Positions 9,833 through 18,240 of a stretch of DNA of 64,000 nucleotides are shown one piece after another (the stretch's first letter is position 1; every line of letters starts with the position of its first letter). The notes beneath the pieces were generated by a model. The model saw nothing but the letters and a program-made list of their open reading frames with translations, was not told the origin of the DNA and searched no databases. Source of the DNA: Polynucleobacter yangtzensis. Its GTDB lineage: Bacteria > Pseudomonadota > Gammaproteobacteria > Burkholderiales > Burkholderiaceae. Position numbers and translations under genes: made by a program. The stretch spans positions 9,770 to 73,769 of the forward strand of contig NZ_LOJI01000035.1 in assembly GCF_001595965.1 (NCBI RefSeq). The letters run 5' to 3'.

Positions 9833-10573
9833 GTGATTCTTTGGCTACGCTCACTACTGTTTTACCTATTCGGCTTTACATCAGTCACCATTTTTGCGAC
9901 TGCGATTATTTTGGTCATTCCATTTACTGGAATTCGTACTCGCTACAACATGGGTGTGGCCTGGTGCCGTTTAATTCAGCGAGCCTTATTTTTGCTTTGT
10001 GGCATCCACTCCCAAATCAAGGGGTTGGAACATATTCCCCAAGATCCTAATAAGCCATTAATTATTCTGGGTAAGCACCAATCAGCCTGGGAGACGTTTG
10101 TTTATCTATCGATATTTCCAAAGGAACTCTGTTTTGTATTTAAAAGGGAGCTTTTGTATGTGCCATTCTTTGGATGGGCATTAGCTTCATTGCGTATGAT
10201 TCATATCAATCGTGGCGATCGAGAAAATGCCAGAGAAGCTGTTGCAGCTCAGGGTAAGGTGGTACTAAAAGAGGGTAGATGGATTGCGATTTTTCCAGAA
10301 GGTACTCGCACTCCTCGAGGATCGTTTAAGCCTTATCGCAAAGGTGGCGTACGTCTTGCCATTAGTACGCAAACCGATATTCTGCCAGTCGCACAAAACT
10401 CAGGTGCCATTTGGCCAAGAAAAACCTTTCTTAAGCACCCTGGTTTGATTACGCTTTCAATTGGGCCGGTCATTTCCGTTCAGGGTAAAACTGAAGAGCA
10501 GTTGCAGTTGGAGGTAGAGGCTTGGATTGAGGGTGAGATGCGCAGACTTGATGCGCCTGCTTATAGCAATTAA
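9833..10573 (+). CDS. lysophospholipid acyltransferase (PlsC family)
   Basis: Membrane-associated 1-acyl-glycerol-3-phosphate acyltransferase-like protein of 246 residues, expected to acylate lysophosphatidate in phospholipid synthesis. It has an N-terminal hydrophobic segment (residues 3-30), block I HQSAWE (H-x4-E rather than the textbook H-x4-D), and block III FPEGTRTPRG. The start is a GTG, with no strong Shine-Dalgarno visible. It follows the fadD-nitronate monooxygenase pair by 65 bp. A shared terminator lies between it and the convergent DUF4442 gene. Family assignment is secure; substrate is inferred. Confidence 0.87.
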   Translation: MILWLRSLLFYLFGFTSVTIFATAIILVIPFTGIRTRYNMGVAWCRLIQRALFLLCGIHSQIKGLEHIPQDPNKPLIILGKHQSAWETFVYLSIFPKELCFVFKRELLYVPFFGWALASLRMIHINRGDRENAREAVAAQGKVVLKEGRWIAIFPEGTRTPRGSFKPYRKGGVRLAISTQTDILPVAQNSGAIWPRKTFLKHPGLITLSIGPVISVQGKTEEQLQLEVEAWIEGEMRRLDAPAYSN

Positions 10574-10583
10574 ATAAGTAACA

Positions 10584-10615
10584 AAAAGCTAAAAATACAC
10601 CTTAGCTTTTCTTGA
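10584..10615. terminator. bidirectional terminator between convergent genes
   Basis: Perfect 9-bp stem AAAAGCTAA (10584-10592) / TTAGCTTTT (10602-10610) with A-rich and T-rich flanks, so it can work on both strands. The right arm includes the stop codon of the leftward DUF4442 gene. Confidence 0.75.
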
Positions 10616-11057
10616 TCTTCTTGCGGATGTACAGAGTCTTTGTAATACGCGCAACGACATCTTCTTCGCGATCCTTAACATCCACTACAAAGTCCTTTAA
10701 CACCTTATTACCAGACTCTGCGGCACTAATAATCTCGTCAATTTGTGATTGAGTCAGTTCAAAGGAGGCATGCACGGGCCCCTTGCCAGGCTTAAGAAAT
10801 TCAATTTTGGCTGCTTGATCCCAAACAATGTAGCCTTTACCAATATTCTGAGACACCATCATCATAAAGAAGGGGTCAGTCATCGCAAATAGACTTCCGC
10901 CAAAGTGAACTCCCAGGATATTGCGATTTAAAAGACCATGCTTTAAGCGCACTTTGGCATGACGAAAATCTTTAGAAATACTTTCTACGGCAATGCCTGC
11001 ACCCAAGAATGGGGGCCATATATTCATGCCCTTACGCAAAAGATTTGCATTCATCAC
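10602..11057 (-). CDS. DUF4442 (hotdog-fold) protein
   Basis: Protein of 151 residues with the pattern of the DUF4442 group of hotdog-fold, thioesterase-like proteins: a central VHFGGSLFAMTDPFFMMM helix and the following strands ending in VVARITKTLYIRKK. No catalytic role can be assigned from the sequence. It lies 12 bp after the IlvD/Edd dehydratase on the same strand and may be co-transcribed with it. It converges on the PlsC-like gene through a shared hairpin. A second in-frame ATG (residue 2) makes the start slightly ambiguous. Confidence 0.78.
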   Translation of the reverse strand: MMNANLLRKGMNIWPPFLGAGIAVESISKDFRHAKVRLKHGLLNRNILGVHFGGSLFAMTDPFFMMMVSQNIGKGYIVWDQAAKIEFLKPGKGPVHASFELTQSQIDEIISAAESGNKVLKDFVVDVKDREEDVVARITKTLYIRKKIKKS

Positions 11058-11069
11058 AGTCTTTAACCT

Positions 11070-12812
11070 TTACTTAGACTGAGGAGTCTTGCCAACCATC
11101 TTGGCTGCCCTCAAGAAATCAAAGTCAACACCTTGGTCTGCTTGAGTAACGGTATCCAAAAAAAGCTTTTTATATCCTCGCTCAGCTGTTGGTGGGGTGA
11201 TGGGGTTATCTTTCATGCGCTGAGCTAATTTTTCATCAGAAATTAAAAGGCTTATCTCACGATTTTTAACACTTAAGCGAATGCGATCGCCATTACGTAC
11301 TTGAGCTAGAGGCCCGCCAATCGCAGATTCAGGTGTGACGTGCAACACAATCGTGCCAAAAGCGGTACCGCTCATGCGTCCATCAGAAATACGCACAATG
11401 TCTTTCACGCCTGCACGTGCCAATTTCATTGGGATCGGAATATAACCAGCCTCAGGCATACCAGGAGCACCTTTTGGCCCAATATTCTTGAGCACTAAAA
11501 TATCTTCAGCCGTGACATCTAATTCTGGACTATCAATGCGGTTAGCTAAATCAGCGGCATCCTCAAATACTACGGCTCGACCTTCATGCTCCATCAGTTT
11601 TTCATTTGCTGCTGATTGTTTAATAATCGCGCCGCCAGGAGCAAGGTTGCCGTGCAATACGGCAATGCTGCCACGTGGATAGATAGGCTTATCAAAGGGG
11701 CGAACTACATCTTGTTTGAAGCTCGGCGGTGCAGCATCAATTTCTTCGCCTAGAGTTCTACCCGATACGGTCATGGCATTTAACTTCAGCAAAGGCCTAA
11801 GTTCGCGAAGTAGGGTAGTCATGCCGCCTGCGTCATGGAAGTTTTCCATGTAATGATCGCCAGAGGGTTTTAAATCAACCAGAACCGGAGTCTCGTCGCC
11901 CATCTTATCGAGAGCATCTAAGTCGATCTCTAATCCCATGCGTCCAGCAATGGCGGCAAGGTGAACAATACCGTTCGTTGATCCTCCAATCGCTAGCAAT
12001 ACACGCATAGCATTTTCAAAAGCATCTGCAGTGAGTACTTTGTCTATGGTTAAACCTTCTTTGGCCATCTTCACCGCACAAGTACCAGTTTCTTCAGCAA
12101 CGCGGATACGATCAGCCGTAACAGCTGGAGGGGTGGCGCCGCCAGGAACAGTCATGCCAAGCGCTTCAGATATGCAAGCCATAGTGCTGGCGGTACCCAT
12201 GACAGAGCATGTACCTACGCTGGCGACAAGCTGATCGTTCACTTCATCTTTTTCTACTTCATCAATTTCACCAGCGCGGAACTTACCCCAATAACGGCGG
12301 CAATCAGTACAGGCGCCAACACGTTCACTACGATGTGAGCCAGTCAACATTGATCCCGTAATCAGTTGGATTGCTGGCAGTCCTGCGGAAGCGGCACCCA
12401 TCATTTGTGCAGGTACAGTTTTATCGCAACCACCAATCATGACAACGGCATCCATCGGCTGTGCACGCAACATTTCTTCGGTGTCCATCGACATCAAATT
12501 GCGTAAATACATGCTGGTAGGAGCCGCAAAACTTTCATGAATGGAGATTGTTGGAAATTCCATTGGCAAACCACCAGCTAACATAACGCCACGTTTTACT
12601 GCTTCAAGCAGTTGCGGCATATTGCCGTGACAAGGGTTGTATGCGCTACCAGTATTAATGATGCCAATAACAGGGCGATCTAATGCACTATTGGTATAGC
12701 CGGCACCCTTGATAAAAGCTTTGCGCAGGAATAAAGAAAATCCTTTATCGCCATAGCTAGTTAAGCCTTTGCGTAAACCGCTCTCTGCAGGGTCTTTTGG
12801 TTTATTACTCAT
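11070..12812 (-). CDS. IlvD/Edd family dehydratase
   Basis: Fe-S dehydratase of 580 residues related to dihydroxy-acid dehydratase and 6-phosphogluconate dehydratase. Cys ligands are visible in NPCHGNM (about residue 60), GGCDKT (about 129) and GTCSVMG (about 203), and the C-terminal catalytic region has DGRMSGTAFG. The first Cys motif is NPCHGN with downstream GACTDCRRYWGKF, unlike the TPCN form usual in biosynthetic IlvD. This gene may therefore be a paralogue acting on a sugar acid or another dihydroxy acid rather than the branched-chain amino-acid enzyme. Substrate cannot be decided from context; DUF4442 follows at 12 bp. Confidence 0.85.
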   Translation of the reverse strand: MSNKPKDPAESGLRKGLTSYGDKGFSLFLRKAFIKGAGYTNSALDRPVIGIINTGSAYNPCHGNMPQLLEAVKRGVMLAGGLPMEFPTISIHESFAAPTSMYLRNLMSMDTEEMLRAQPMDAVVMIGGCDKTVPAQMMGAASAGLPAIQLITGSMLTGSHRSERVGACTDCRRYWGKFRAGEIDEVEKDEVNDQLVASVGTCSVMGTASTMACISEALGMTVPGGATPPAVTADRIRVAEETGTCAVKMAKEGLTIDKVLTADAFENAMRVLLAIGGSTNGIVHLAAIAGRMGLEIDLDALDKMGDETPVLVDLKPSGDHYMENFHDAGGMTTLLRELRPLLKLNAMTVSGRTLGEEIDAAPPSFKQDVVRPFDKPIYPRGSIAVLHGNLAPGGAIIKQSAANEKLMEHEGRAVVFEDAADLANRIDSPELDVTAEDILVLKNIGPKGAPGMPEAGYIPIPMKLARAGVKDIVRISDGRMSGTAFGTIVLHVTPESAIGGPLAQVRNGDRIRLSVKNREISLLISDEKLAQRMKDNPITPPTAERGYKKLFLDTVTQADQGVDFDFLRAAKMVGKTPQSK

Positions 12813-12877
12813 GAATGTCTCAATTCTCTTTTTAGTGTTCTTTTGGGTTCATTGTAGCGATTCAAGACCTTATTTAC

Positions 12878-13759
12878 CTACAGGCCGCCACCCCAGCGAT
12901 ATTGCCAAGAGAGCCCCAGTGCGGTGTAGTCGGTATTGGTATTGGAATAAACACCCTTACTACCAGTTAGGCGGATTGAATTGTGTTTATTGATAGGGTA
13001 AGACATGGTGCTTCCAAATCGCCAATTTTCCAGAGAACCAGTGATTGCTGTGCCATTGACATATTTTTGACCGCCGGTAAAGTAGGTGGCATCAGCAGAT
13101 ATATATGCCATATTTTGAAAGTAATAAATGACGTGGGCTTCAGACGAATATATCGGGTTTTGGGAGAGCGTATTGCTTCCCAGAAAGCTAGTGTTACTTG
13201 TATAGATCGTAGCCATACCCGCTAATTCCAAGCGCCATGGACCAATTGCTTGCGATGCTCCGATAGCAGGCTGAATCAGCGAACGATTAGCACCTACGTT
13301 GAGCATTTGTTCGCTGTTGTACTTACCCCATGGAATAGATGCGGCTAGGCTGGTGCCGATAATAAGATCTTGTTGATAATTTTTAAATTCATCTAAGGAG
13401 AGTGCTGGTGCTCCATAAAGATTGGCTGAGACTTTCACAACAGGATCGGATAATCCTTCAGCAGATGCGTTTATATTTTGAGGTCCAAGTGTGCCTGTCC
13501 CAGAGAGTTGAGCATACGGCACCAGGAGGCTGATTCGTCCAGACTGCCCAAAGACGTCGATGATGCGAGTTAGATTTACCGCTTCAGTAGTCAGCGTATA
13601 AGAACCACTTTTGGCCTGAGCAATGCCGCCTGTAACAAAATTGATGCCAATTGGCGCATTGGAATATGCACGAGCTTCAATTTCTTGAGCTTGAGCCTTC
13701 TGAAAAGTAAATACCAATAGGCATAGCCAAAAAATTCTCACGCAATACAAATAGATCAA
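12878..13759 (-). CDS. outer-membrane barrel protein, MetA/phenol-degradation-type transporter family
   Basis: Secreted protein of up to 293 residues with a hydrophobic N-terminus cleaved near QKAQAQE. The rest alternates polar and hydrophobic residues and ends in a Trp/Tyr-rich segment (LSWQYRWGGGL), as expected of a barrel. The pattern (early NFVTGGIAQAKSG, later GQSGRISLLVPYAQLSG) resembles the PF13557-type outer-membrane proteins. The start given is a TTG directly after the TAA of the upstream membrane gene. A GTG at 13741 would give a cleaner signal peptide (VRIFWLCLLVF). It is probably in an operon with 13760-14287. Function unknown. Confidence 0.75.
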   Translation of the reverse strand: MIYLYCVRIFWLCLLVFTFQKAQAQEIEARAYSNAPIGINFVTGGIAQAKSGSYTLTTEAVNLTRIIDVFGQSGRISLLVPYAQLSGTGTLGPQNINASAEGLSDPVVKVSANLYGAPALSLDEFKNYQQDLIIGTSLAASIPWGKYNSEQMLNVGANRSLIQPAIGASQAIGPWRLELAGMATIYTSNTSFLGSNTLSQNPIYSSEAHVIYYFQNMAYISADATYFTGGQKYVNGTAITGSLENWRFGSTMSYPINKHNSIRLTGSKGVYSNTNTDYTALGLSWQYRWGGGL

Positions 13760-14287
13760 TTACTTTTTAGAACCAAACAGAATTGCCAGTGTGGCTGTAT
13801 TGCCTATTGCTTGGTTCACACCAATAAAAATTAAATAGGGCCAAACAATAAGCCAGTAGAGAATGGACATTGCAAAAATTCTTAAAGGCTCGCCATTACC
13901 GAATGCTGCCATGGAAGCGATAAATGCCTTGCCATGAAATAACCCATCTACTCCTGCCTCTAGGAAGTTCAAGGCAAGTACGAAAATTAAATAAACAAAA
14001 GATTCGAACAAAAGAGAGTTCACAATTCCATGTTCTTTATTGATTTTGATCGGATAGGCCGCTTGTGCAATCAGCATAAATTTAGCGGAGATTCCTGCCT
14101 TGATTAATGCAAAGCCGAAGATCGATAACGGGATAGGGCGCTCCTCAAGAGCGGTCGCCGCAACAAAAGCAATTGCACAAAACCAAGCTCCGAAATAAAG
14201 GGTTAGGGCAAAAGCTTTTTTGGCTTCATCCTTGAGCTTATCTTTTAAGCTCAGATGGTTAGGTTTACTAACGGTATTGTTCGTCAT
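13760..14287 (-). CDS. hypothetical integral membrane protein
   Basis: Protein of 175 residues with a short charged N-terminal tail (residues 1-25) and four hydrophobic helices at about residues 27-47, 58-75, 90-110 and 140-165. No enzyme motif is seen and I do not recognise a family. Its TAA stop abuts the TTG start of the outer-membrane barrel gene (0-bp gap), suggesting coupled translation and perhaps an inner-membrane partner of that barrel. It starts 32 bp after trhP on the same strand. Confidence 0.7.
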   Translation of the reverse strand: MTNNTVSKPNHLSLKDKLKDEAKKAFALTLYFGAWFCAIAFVAATALEERPIPLSIFGFALIKAGISAKFMLIAQAAYPIKINKEHGIVNSLLFESFVYLIFVLALNFLEAGVDGLFHGKAFIASMAAFGNGEPLRIFAMSILYWLIVWPYLIFIGVNQAIGNTATLAILFGSKK

Positions 14288-14319
14288 TAAGAATAATCAA
14301 TCAAAGAAATATAGGACGA

Positions 14320-15627
14320 TCACTCGCCGCAAGTGGCGCAAGAGCCCGCAGTTTCCACTGGAGCAGGCTCCTGTGTATAGCGTGCAATAAAGGCATGCTT
14401 ACTGTTCATCGGAATCTTGAGCCAAACAAAGTGGCCTGAGCCAGGTGCAACATCAATTGGTTCGCCATTCATATTCCACATTTCAGTCAAGACAACATCA
14501 GTATTGCCGTTAGGCTCAATGACCTCTAATTTGTCACCAACGGAAAAGCGGTTCTTAACGTCAACCTTGACACGTCCCGAAGCAGAATCGATATCAAGAG
14601 TCTCTCCAACATAAAGGCTGCGTCCTGATAGGGAATGGCCGCGCATATAGAGTTGATACTCTTTATCGTGGTGACGCTCATAAAAGCCATCGGTGTAGCC
14701 TCGGTTAGCCAAGCCTTCTAGCTGACCTAATAAAGCTGTATTAAATGGTCTGCCTGCTACGGCGTCATTGATTGCTGCTCGGTAGGCTTGAACGGTACGT
14801 GAAACGTAATAAGGTGATTTGGTGCGGCCTTCGATCTTGAAAGAATCAACGCCCATTTTAGTTAGGCGCTCGATATGCTCAACGGCTCGAAGATCCTTGG
14901 AGTTCATGATGTAAGTGCCATGCTCATCTTCTTCCATGGGCATCAAATCGTCCGGACGGCGGGCTTCCTGAAGAAGAACTACATCACCGCTGCCATTTTG
15001 TTGTCCAGGTTTGACCTTGTAGTCCCATCGGCAGGCATTAGTACAGGCGCCTTGATTGGAGTCACGATGAGACATATAGCCTGACAGTAAGCAGCGTCCT
15101 GAATAAGCAATGCAGAGCGCGCCATGCACAAAAACCTCAAGCTCCATTTCAGGACAGTCTTGACGAACTTCTTCGATTTCATCAAAGGAGAGTTCACGCG
15201 ACAAAATGACGCGACTAATACCAACAGAACGCCAGAACTTTGCAGAAGCACCATTAACCGTATTGGCTTGAACTGATAAATGAATAGGCATATCTGGCCA
15301 AGCTTCACGTGCCATCATGATCAACCCAGGGTCTGACATGATTAAAGCATCCGGACCCAGGGCAACTACAGGAGACATATCGCGAATGTAGGTTCGCGTC
15401 TTTGCTCCGTGTGGCAATAAATTAGAAACTAAATAAAACTTTTTACCCATGTCATGGGCAGTATCGATGCCTTGCTTGAGAACCTCAATCTTGCCAAAGT
15501 CGTTATTGCGAACCCGCAGTGAATAACGAGGTTGTCCAGCATAAATGGCATCCGCACCAAAATCAAATGCGGTGCGCAACATGTTGAGGCTGCCAGCAGG
15601 GGCAAGGAGTTCGGGAGTCTTAGTCAT
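14320..15627 (-). CDS. trhP: U32 peptidase-family tRNA hydroxylation protein TrhP (YegQ)
   Basis: Protein of 435 residues of the U32 collagenase-like family. In E. coli, TrhP hydroxylates U34 of certain tRNAs at the first step of (c)mo5U. The N-terminus ELLAPAGS and the U32 signature (VFVHGALCIAYSGRCLLSG) with four Cys (CIAYSGRC and ACTNAC) are present. The C-terminus ends in CATCGE. An upstream in-frame ATG at 15711 would add 28 unlike-family residues overlapping the native tRNA terminator, so I chose 15627. Before island insertion this gene lay directly downstream of tRNA-Asn. Confidence 0.88.
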   Translation of the reverse strand: MTKTPELLAPAGSLNMLRTAFDFGADAIYAGQPRYSLRVRNNDFGKIEVLKQGIDTAHDMGKKFYLVSNLLPHGAKTRTYIRDMSPVVALGPDALIMSDPGLIMMAREAWPDMPIHLSVQANTVNGASAKFWRSVGISRVILSRELSFDEIEEVRQDCPEMELEVFVHGALCIAYSGRCLLSGYMSHRDSNQGACTNACRWDYKVKPGQQNGSGDVVLLQEARRPDDLMPMEEDEHGTYIMNSKDLRAVEHIERLTKMGVDSFKIEGRTKSPYYVSRTVQAYRAAINDAVAGRPFNTALLGQLEGLANRGYTDGFYERHHDKEYQLYMRGHSLSGRSLYVGETLDIDSASGRVKVDVKNRFSVGDKLEVIEPNGNTDVVLTEMWNMNGEPIDVAPGSGHFVWLKIPMNSKHAFIARYTQEPAPVETAGSCATCGE

Positions 15628-15706
15628 GGGCTCTATTTTAGTGCGCTTAGACTTAATTTTGCTCAACATATCGATGGCGTCTAATAGGGCTCTACTGGCC
15701 ACTTTA

Positions 15707-15745
15707 AGCAATAAAAAAGCCCCCAGATTGCTCTAGGGGCTTTAC
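15707..15745 (-). terminator. displaced native terminator of tRNA-Asn
   Basis: Stem of AAAGCCCC against GGGGCTTT at about 15716-15743 with A/T tracts on both sides, so it can act on either strand. It sits directly beside the tRNA fragment. In the unintegrated chromosome it would be a few bases downstream of the tRNA-Asn 3' end, so it is most simply its original terminator, now 22 kb away. Confidence 0.7.
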
Positions 15746-15750
15746 TTATT

Positions 15751-15795
15751 TGGCTCCTCGACCTGGGCTCGAACCAGGGACCTACGGATTAACAG
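15751..15795 (-). repeat. island attachment site: 3' copy of tRNA-Asn
   Basis: Forty-five bases identical to 37594-37638, covering the CCA end, acceptor 3' strand, T arm, variable loop and half of the anticodon arm up to the anticodon loop. Beyond 15795 the match to the tRNA stops. This is the duplicated attachment core left by integration of the island into tRNA-Asn. Confidence 0.95.
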
Positions 15796-15818
15796 AAACC
15801 CAGGCTCGTCAAATTATT

Positions 15819-15874
15819 ATATAAAACAGTAGCTTATAGCGTTTTATATTAATTGTGTAATAAAACGTGTAATT
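15819..15874. repeat. left-end inverted repeat and GTGTAAT arm-like sites
   Basis: An inverted repeat tataaaac (15819-15826) / gttttata (15841-15848) is followed by two copies of GTGTAAT at 15855-15861 and 15867-15873. Two copies of the same heptamer with nearly the same spacing (11 instead of 12) lie at the right end, 37524-37530 and 37535-37541. Paired short repeats next to att cores are typical of integrase arm-binding sites; that function is inferred. Confidence 0.5.
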
Positions 15875-15973
15875 GACATTTTGTAACATAATGTTACTAA
15901 TTGGTTTTTGAAACCATTACATAGCCATGAGAGCTATATTTTATGTGCCTTTGCAGGTGTGTCCATTTTAACT

Positions 15974-16159
15974 TCATTGCTTCTCAATAGCGGCAAGAAT
16001 ATAGTTAAACATAAGAAGAGTGGAATTGATGTGCAATTCAAAATCAGCTTCTAGGTCTTATTTCGGAATTGCTTCATCTTTATAGTTGGCGATCAAATGC
16101 AAAAAATTTTCAGCATTGTTGAGTGCTTTAATAAGATCTATAGACGCCTTTCCAAGCAT
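15974..16159 (-). pseudogene. small helical protein gene broken by an in-frame stop
   Basis: Reading leftwards from the ATG at 16159, one frame gives 33 residues (MLGKASIDLIKALNNAENF...), a TAA at 16058-16060, then 27 further protein-like residues (DLEADFELHINSTLLMF...) to a TGA at 15974-15976. Both halves are amphipathic and in the same frame, so a 61-codon gene with a single nonsense change is the simplest reading. A 33-residue peptide or chance are alternatives. It lies between the left attachment site and the HEPN-like gene, and its start side overlaps that gene's leader region. Confidence 0.4.
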
Positions 16160-16193
16160 TACTAAAATGAGTTGTATTGAAAATAGGGCATGA

Positions 16194-17966
16194 ATGAAAT
16201 TTAGAACACTGAAAAACTGGCCTGACCTAGTTGGCTCCGAAGGGCTTATTTTCTTCTCCCAACTTTTTGAAGAGCTACTTTTTAATTACAGCCTAGATAC
16301 TTATAAGCCCTCGGCTATGAACACGCCAATGCTTTGTGTCGAAGCACTGAAGTTGGTGAAAAATATTGAAGAAGGGTTTATTGATAAGTCAAATCTTTCC
16401 CATGTCTTGGATGAGCTGCTTCAAAATTTAAGTAAGGATGAAGTTGCCAAAGCCTTGCTATCCTTAGATATTCATACGATTTCAAGAAAATTTAATAATC
16501 CGGCAATCCCAATCTTGGAAATTGCAACAATTCTTGAATTAATTTTTGGGCAAATTAAGCCATCAAAATATAAGGCTAAGACCGAGCAGTTATTGTTGGA
16601 TGCCATCACCAATCCAAATCAAAAAAATAGAATTAGGGCGCTAACCAGAAGTTATACAACAACGCTAATAAACCTAGGGTACAGCACAGACTTTCTTTAC
16701 CCGACGGCAAGAATGTATTTTCATTTGAGCCCAAATAAAATATCTTGCCCGAAGGGCTTGCAAGGGTTTATAGATATAGTCTCTGCAAAACCCCAAGAAT
16801 ATATCGCGATATTTAAAGTCAACGCCTTGTTCGATGAGATCAATGATTCATGTGAGGTTTTTCATGTGCAGGCTTTAAAAGCTCTACCCAAAGACGTAGT
16901 GGATCTCGTAAAGATTCGGTCATTTGTTTTGGGTAAAGATGAAATTTTTTTAGTGCTTAAAGATATACAGGCCATGGACGTATTCTCCGCAAGAAGTTCT
17001 GCCGAAAGAAGAATAGAGCAAATTGCTACGCTGTATAGCTTATTCCATCATAAAGAGGTGGCAGCATGGAATCGCAGTGCACTTTTGATCAATTTGGAGA
17101 CGGGGAAAAATCGAATTGTGCCAGCATCACATAACCCAATGTTAATGTGTGCCGACTCAAAAAGAGAGGATGTTGCGATAAAGTTAAGCGGTTTTATTAA
17201 AAACTTTTCCTTGGAGAGAAACAGCTTCGAAAAGTTTAATCGCTCCGCTGAATTGCACTCGCTTGCTTTAAGAAGTGATTCACCTGAAAATCAATTATTA
17301 AATCTTTGGGTTGCATTGGAAACCATTGTGCCAAGCAAGGCTGCTCAGGTAGCAAAGGCAAAAATTAATAACATTATTGACTCGGTGTTGCCATTTTTAT
17401 CGCTCACATATGTCGAATCCTTAACTGATAGACTGGTGGCTGACTTTTCAATTTGGAATAGACGATTTTTTAATTCCGCGATTGAAGGAGTCGAAGGAGA
17501 TAATGATAGAGATCGGATGTTAAGACTTCTGATTTTAGATGACTTTAAAGATAGGAAAAATCGTCTTTTTAGTGATCTGAGGGACTTTCATTTGCTTCGT
17601 AATCGCGCTTATTATTTTTCAGAAGAGCTAGCTTCGCCAAGCAAAATTTTAAAAATGTTGAATGCCCACTGGCAACGGGTTGATTGGCAAATCCGTAGAA
17701 TTTATAGAACAAGAAACTTAATTGTTCATGCTGGAGATACACCGCTCTACACAGGAATTCTAATTAAGAATACTCATGATTATCTTGATATTGTTCTTAA
17801 AACAATTGGTAAGCTTGCATCTGAGGATAGTAAGGTCAATACTATTGACGGAGCGTTTAAATATGTCGAGCTAAGATACCAAGAATATAAAGAATTGCTT
17901 AGCAGTCAAAACGGGAAAGTTACCGAGGCAAATATCATGCAACTCCTCATAAGGACTGAAATTTAG
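16194..17966 (+). CDS. hypothetical protein with HEPN-like C-terminal motif
   Basis: Protein of 590 residues that I do not recognise as a named family. It is largely helical, with no signal peptide or membrane segment. Near the C-terminus, R507-N508-L-I-V-H512 sits in a basic context (WQIRRIYRTRNLIVHAG) and matches the R-x4-6-H signature of HEPN RNases, often with Asn after Arg, as in the Apea-like and MAE_28990-like groups. An upstream segment LLNLWVALETIVPS resembles the helix that precedes HEPN motifs in those groups. It stands alone near the left end of the island next to a recombinase, which suits a defence or toxin-like role. Only the motif supports this. Confidence 0.7.
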   Translation: MKFRTLKNWPDLVGSEGLIFFSQLFEELLFNYSLDTYKPSAMNTPMLCVEALKLVKNIEEGFIDKSNLSHVLDELLQNLSKDEVAKALLSLDIHTISRKFNNPAIPILEIATILELIFGQIKPSKYKAKTEQLLLDAITNPNQKNRIRALTRSYTTTLINLGYSTDFLYPTARMYFHLSPNKISCPKGLQGFIDIVSAKPQEYIAIFKVNALFDEINDSCEVFHVQALKALPKDVVDLVKIRSFVLGKDEIFLVLKDIQAMDVFSARSSAERRIEQIATLYSLFHHKEVAAWNRSALLINLETGKNRIVPASHNPMLMCADSKREDVAIKLSGFIKNFSLERNSFEKFNRSAELHSLALRSDSPENQLLNLWVALETIVPSKAAQVAKAKINNIIDSVLPFLSLTYVESLTDRLVADFSIWNRRFFNSAIEGVEGDNDRDRMLRLLILDDFKDRKNRLFSDLRDFHLLRNRAYYFSEELASPSKILKMLNAHWQRVDWQIRRIYRTRNLIVHAGDTPLYTGILIKNTHDYLDIVLKTIGKLASEDSKVNTIDGAFKYVELRYQEYKELLSSQNGKVTEANIMQLLIRTEI

Positions 17967-18240
17967 TAGGAGATTTAACGGCTCTATCCGATAGTTTGAG
18001 GCAAAGAGAGGCGAGGCCTCATATTCTTGTTCTTATATGACATAAGAATACCGCTCTTTTCTTATGTATTTTCTTTTTGCGTTCAGCTGCTCTACACTTT
18101 AATTTCAGTTTTTTCCTTGGTTGACAGCAGTTTATTCTGGTAGCACTATGTAAGCGGTTGATTTAAATGAATTAAATGATATTTGAAGACTCATTTATGG
18201 GTTAAAAAGTATCAGCTTGTCTAGTGCCAAGGGATAGCCA

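Noticed and set aside
9833..10573. H-x4-E instead of H-x4-D in the acyltransferase as a sign of inactivity
   Set aside because: The FPEGTR motif is intact and the HQSAWE form is familiar from related proteobacterial members, so I regard it as active.
15751..15795. A second tRNA-Asn gene
   Set aside because: Only the 3' 45 bases are present; the D arm and acceptor 5' strand are missing, so it is an attachment-site copy.
18030..18048. ttcttat / ataagaa inverted repeat before the left recombinase
   Set aside because: Short, AT-rich and not followed by a T-run; no support beyond symmetry.
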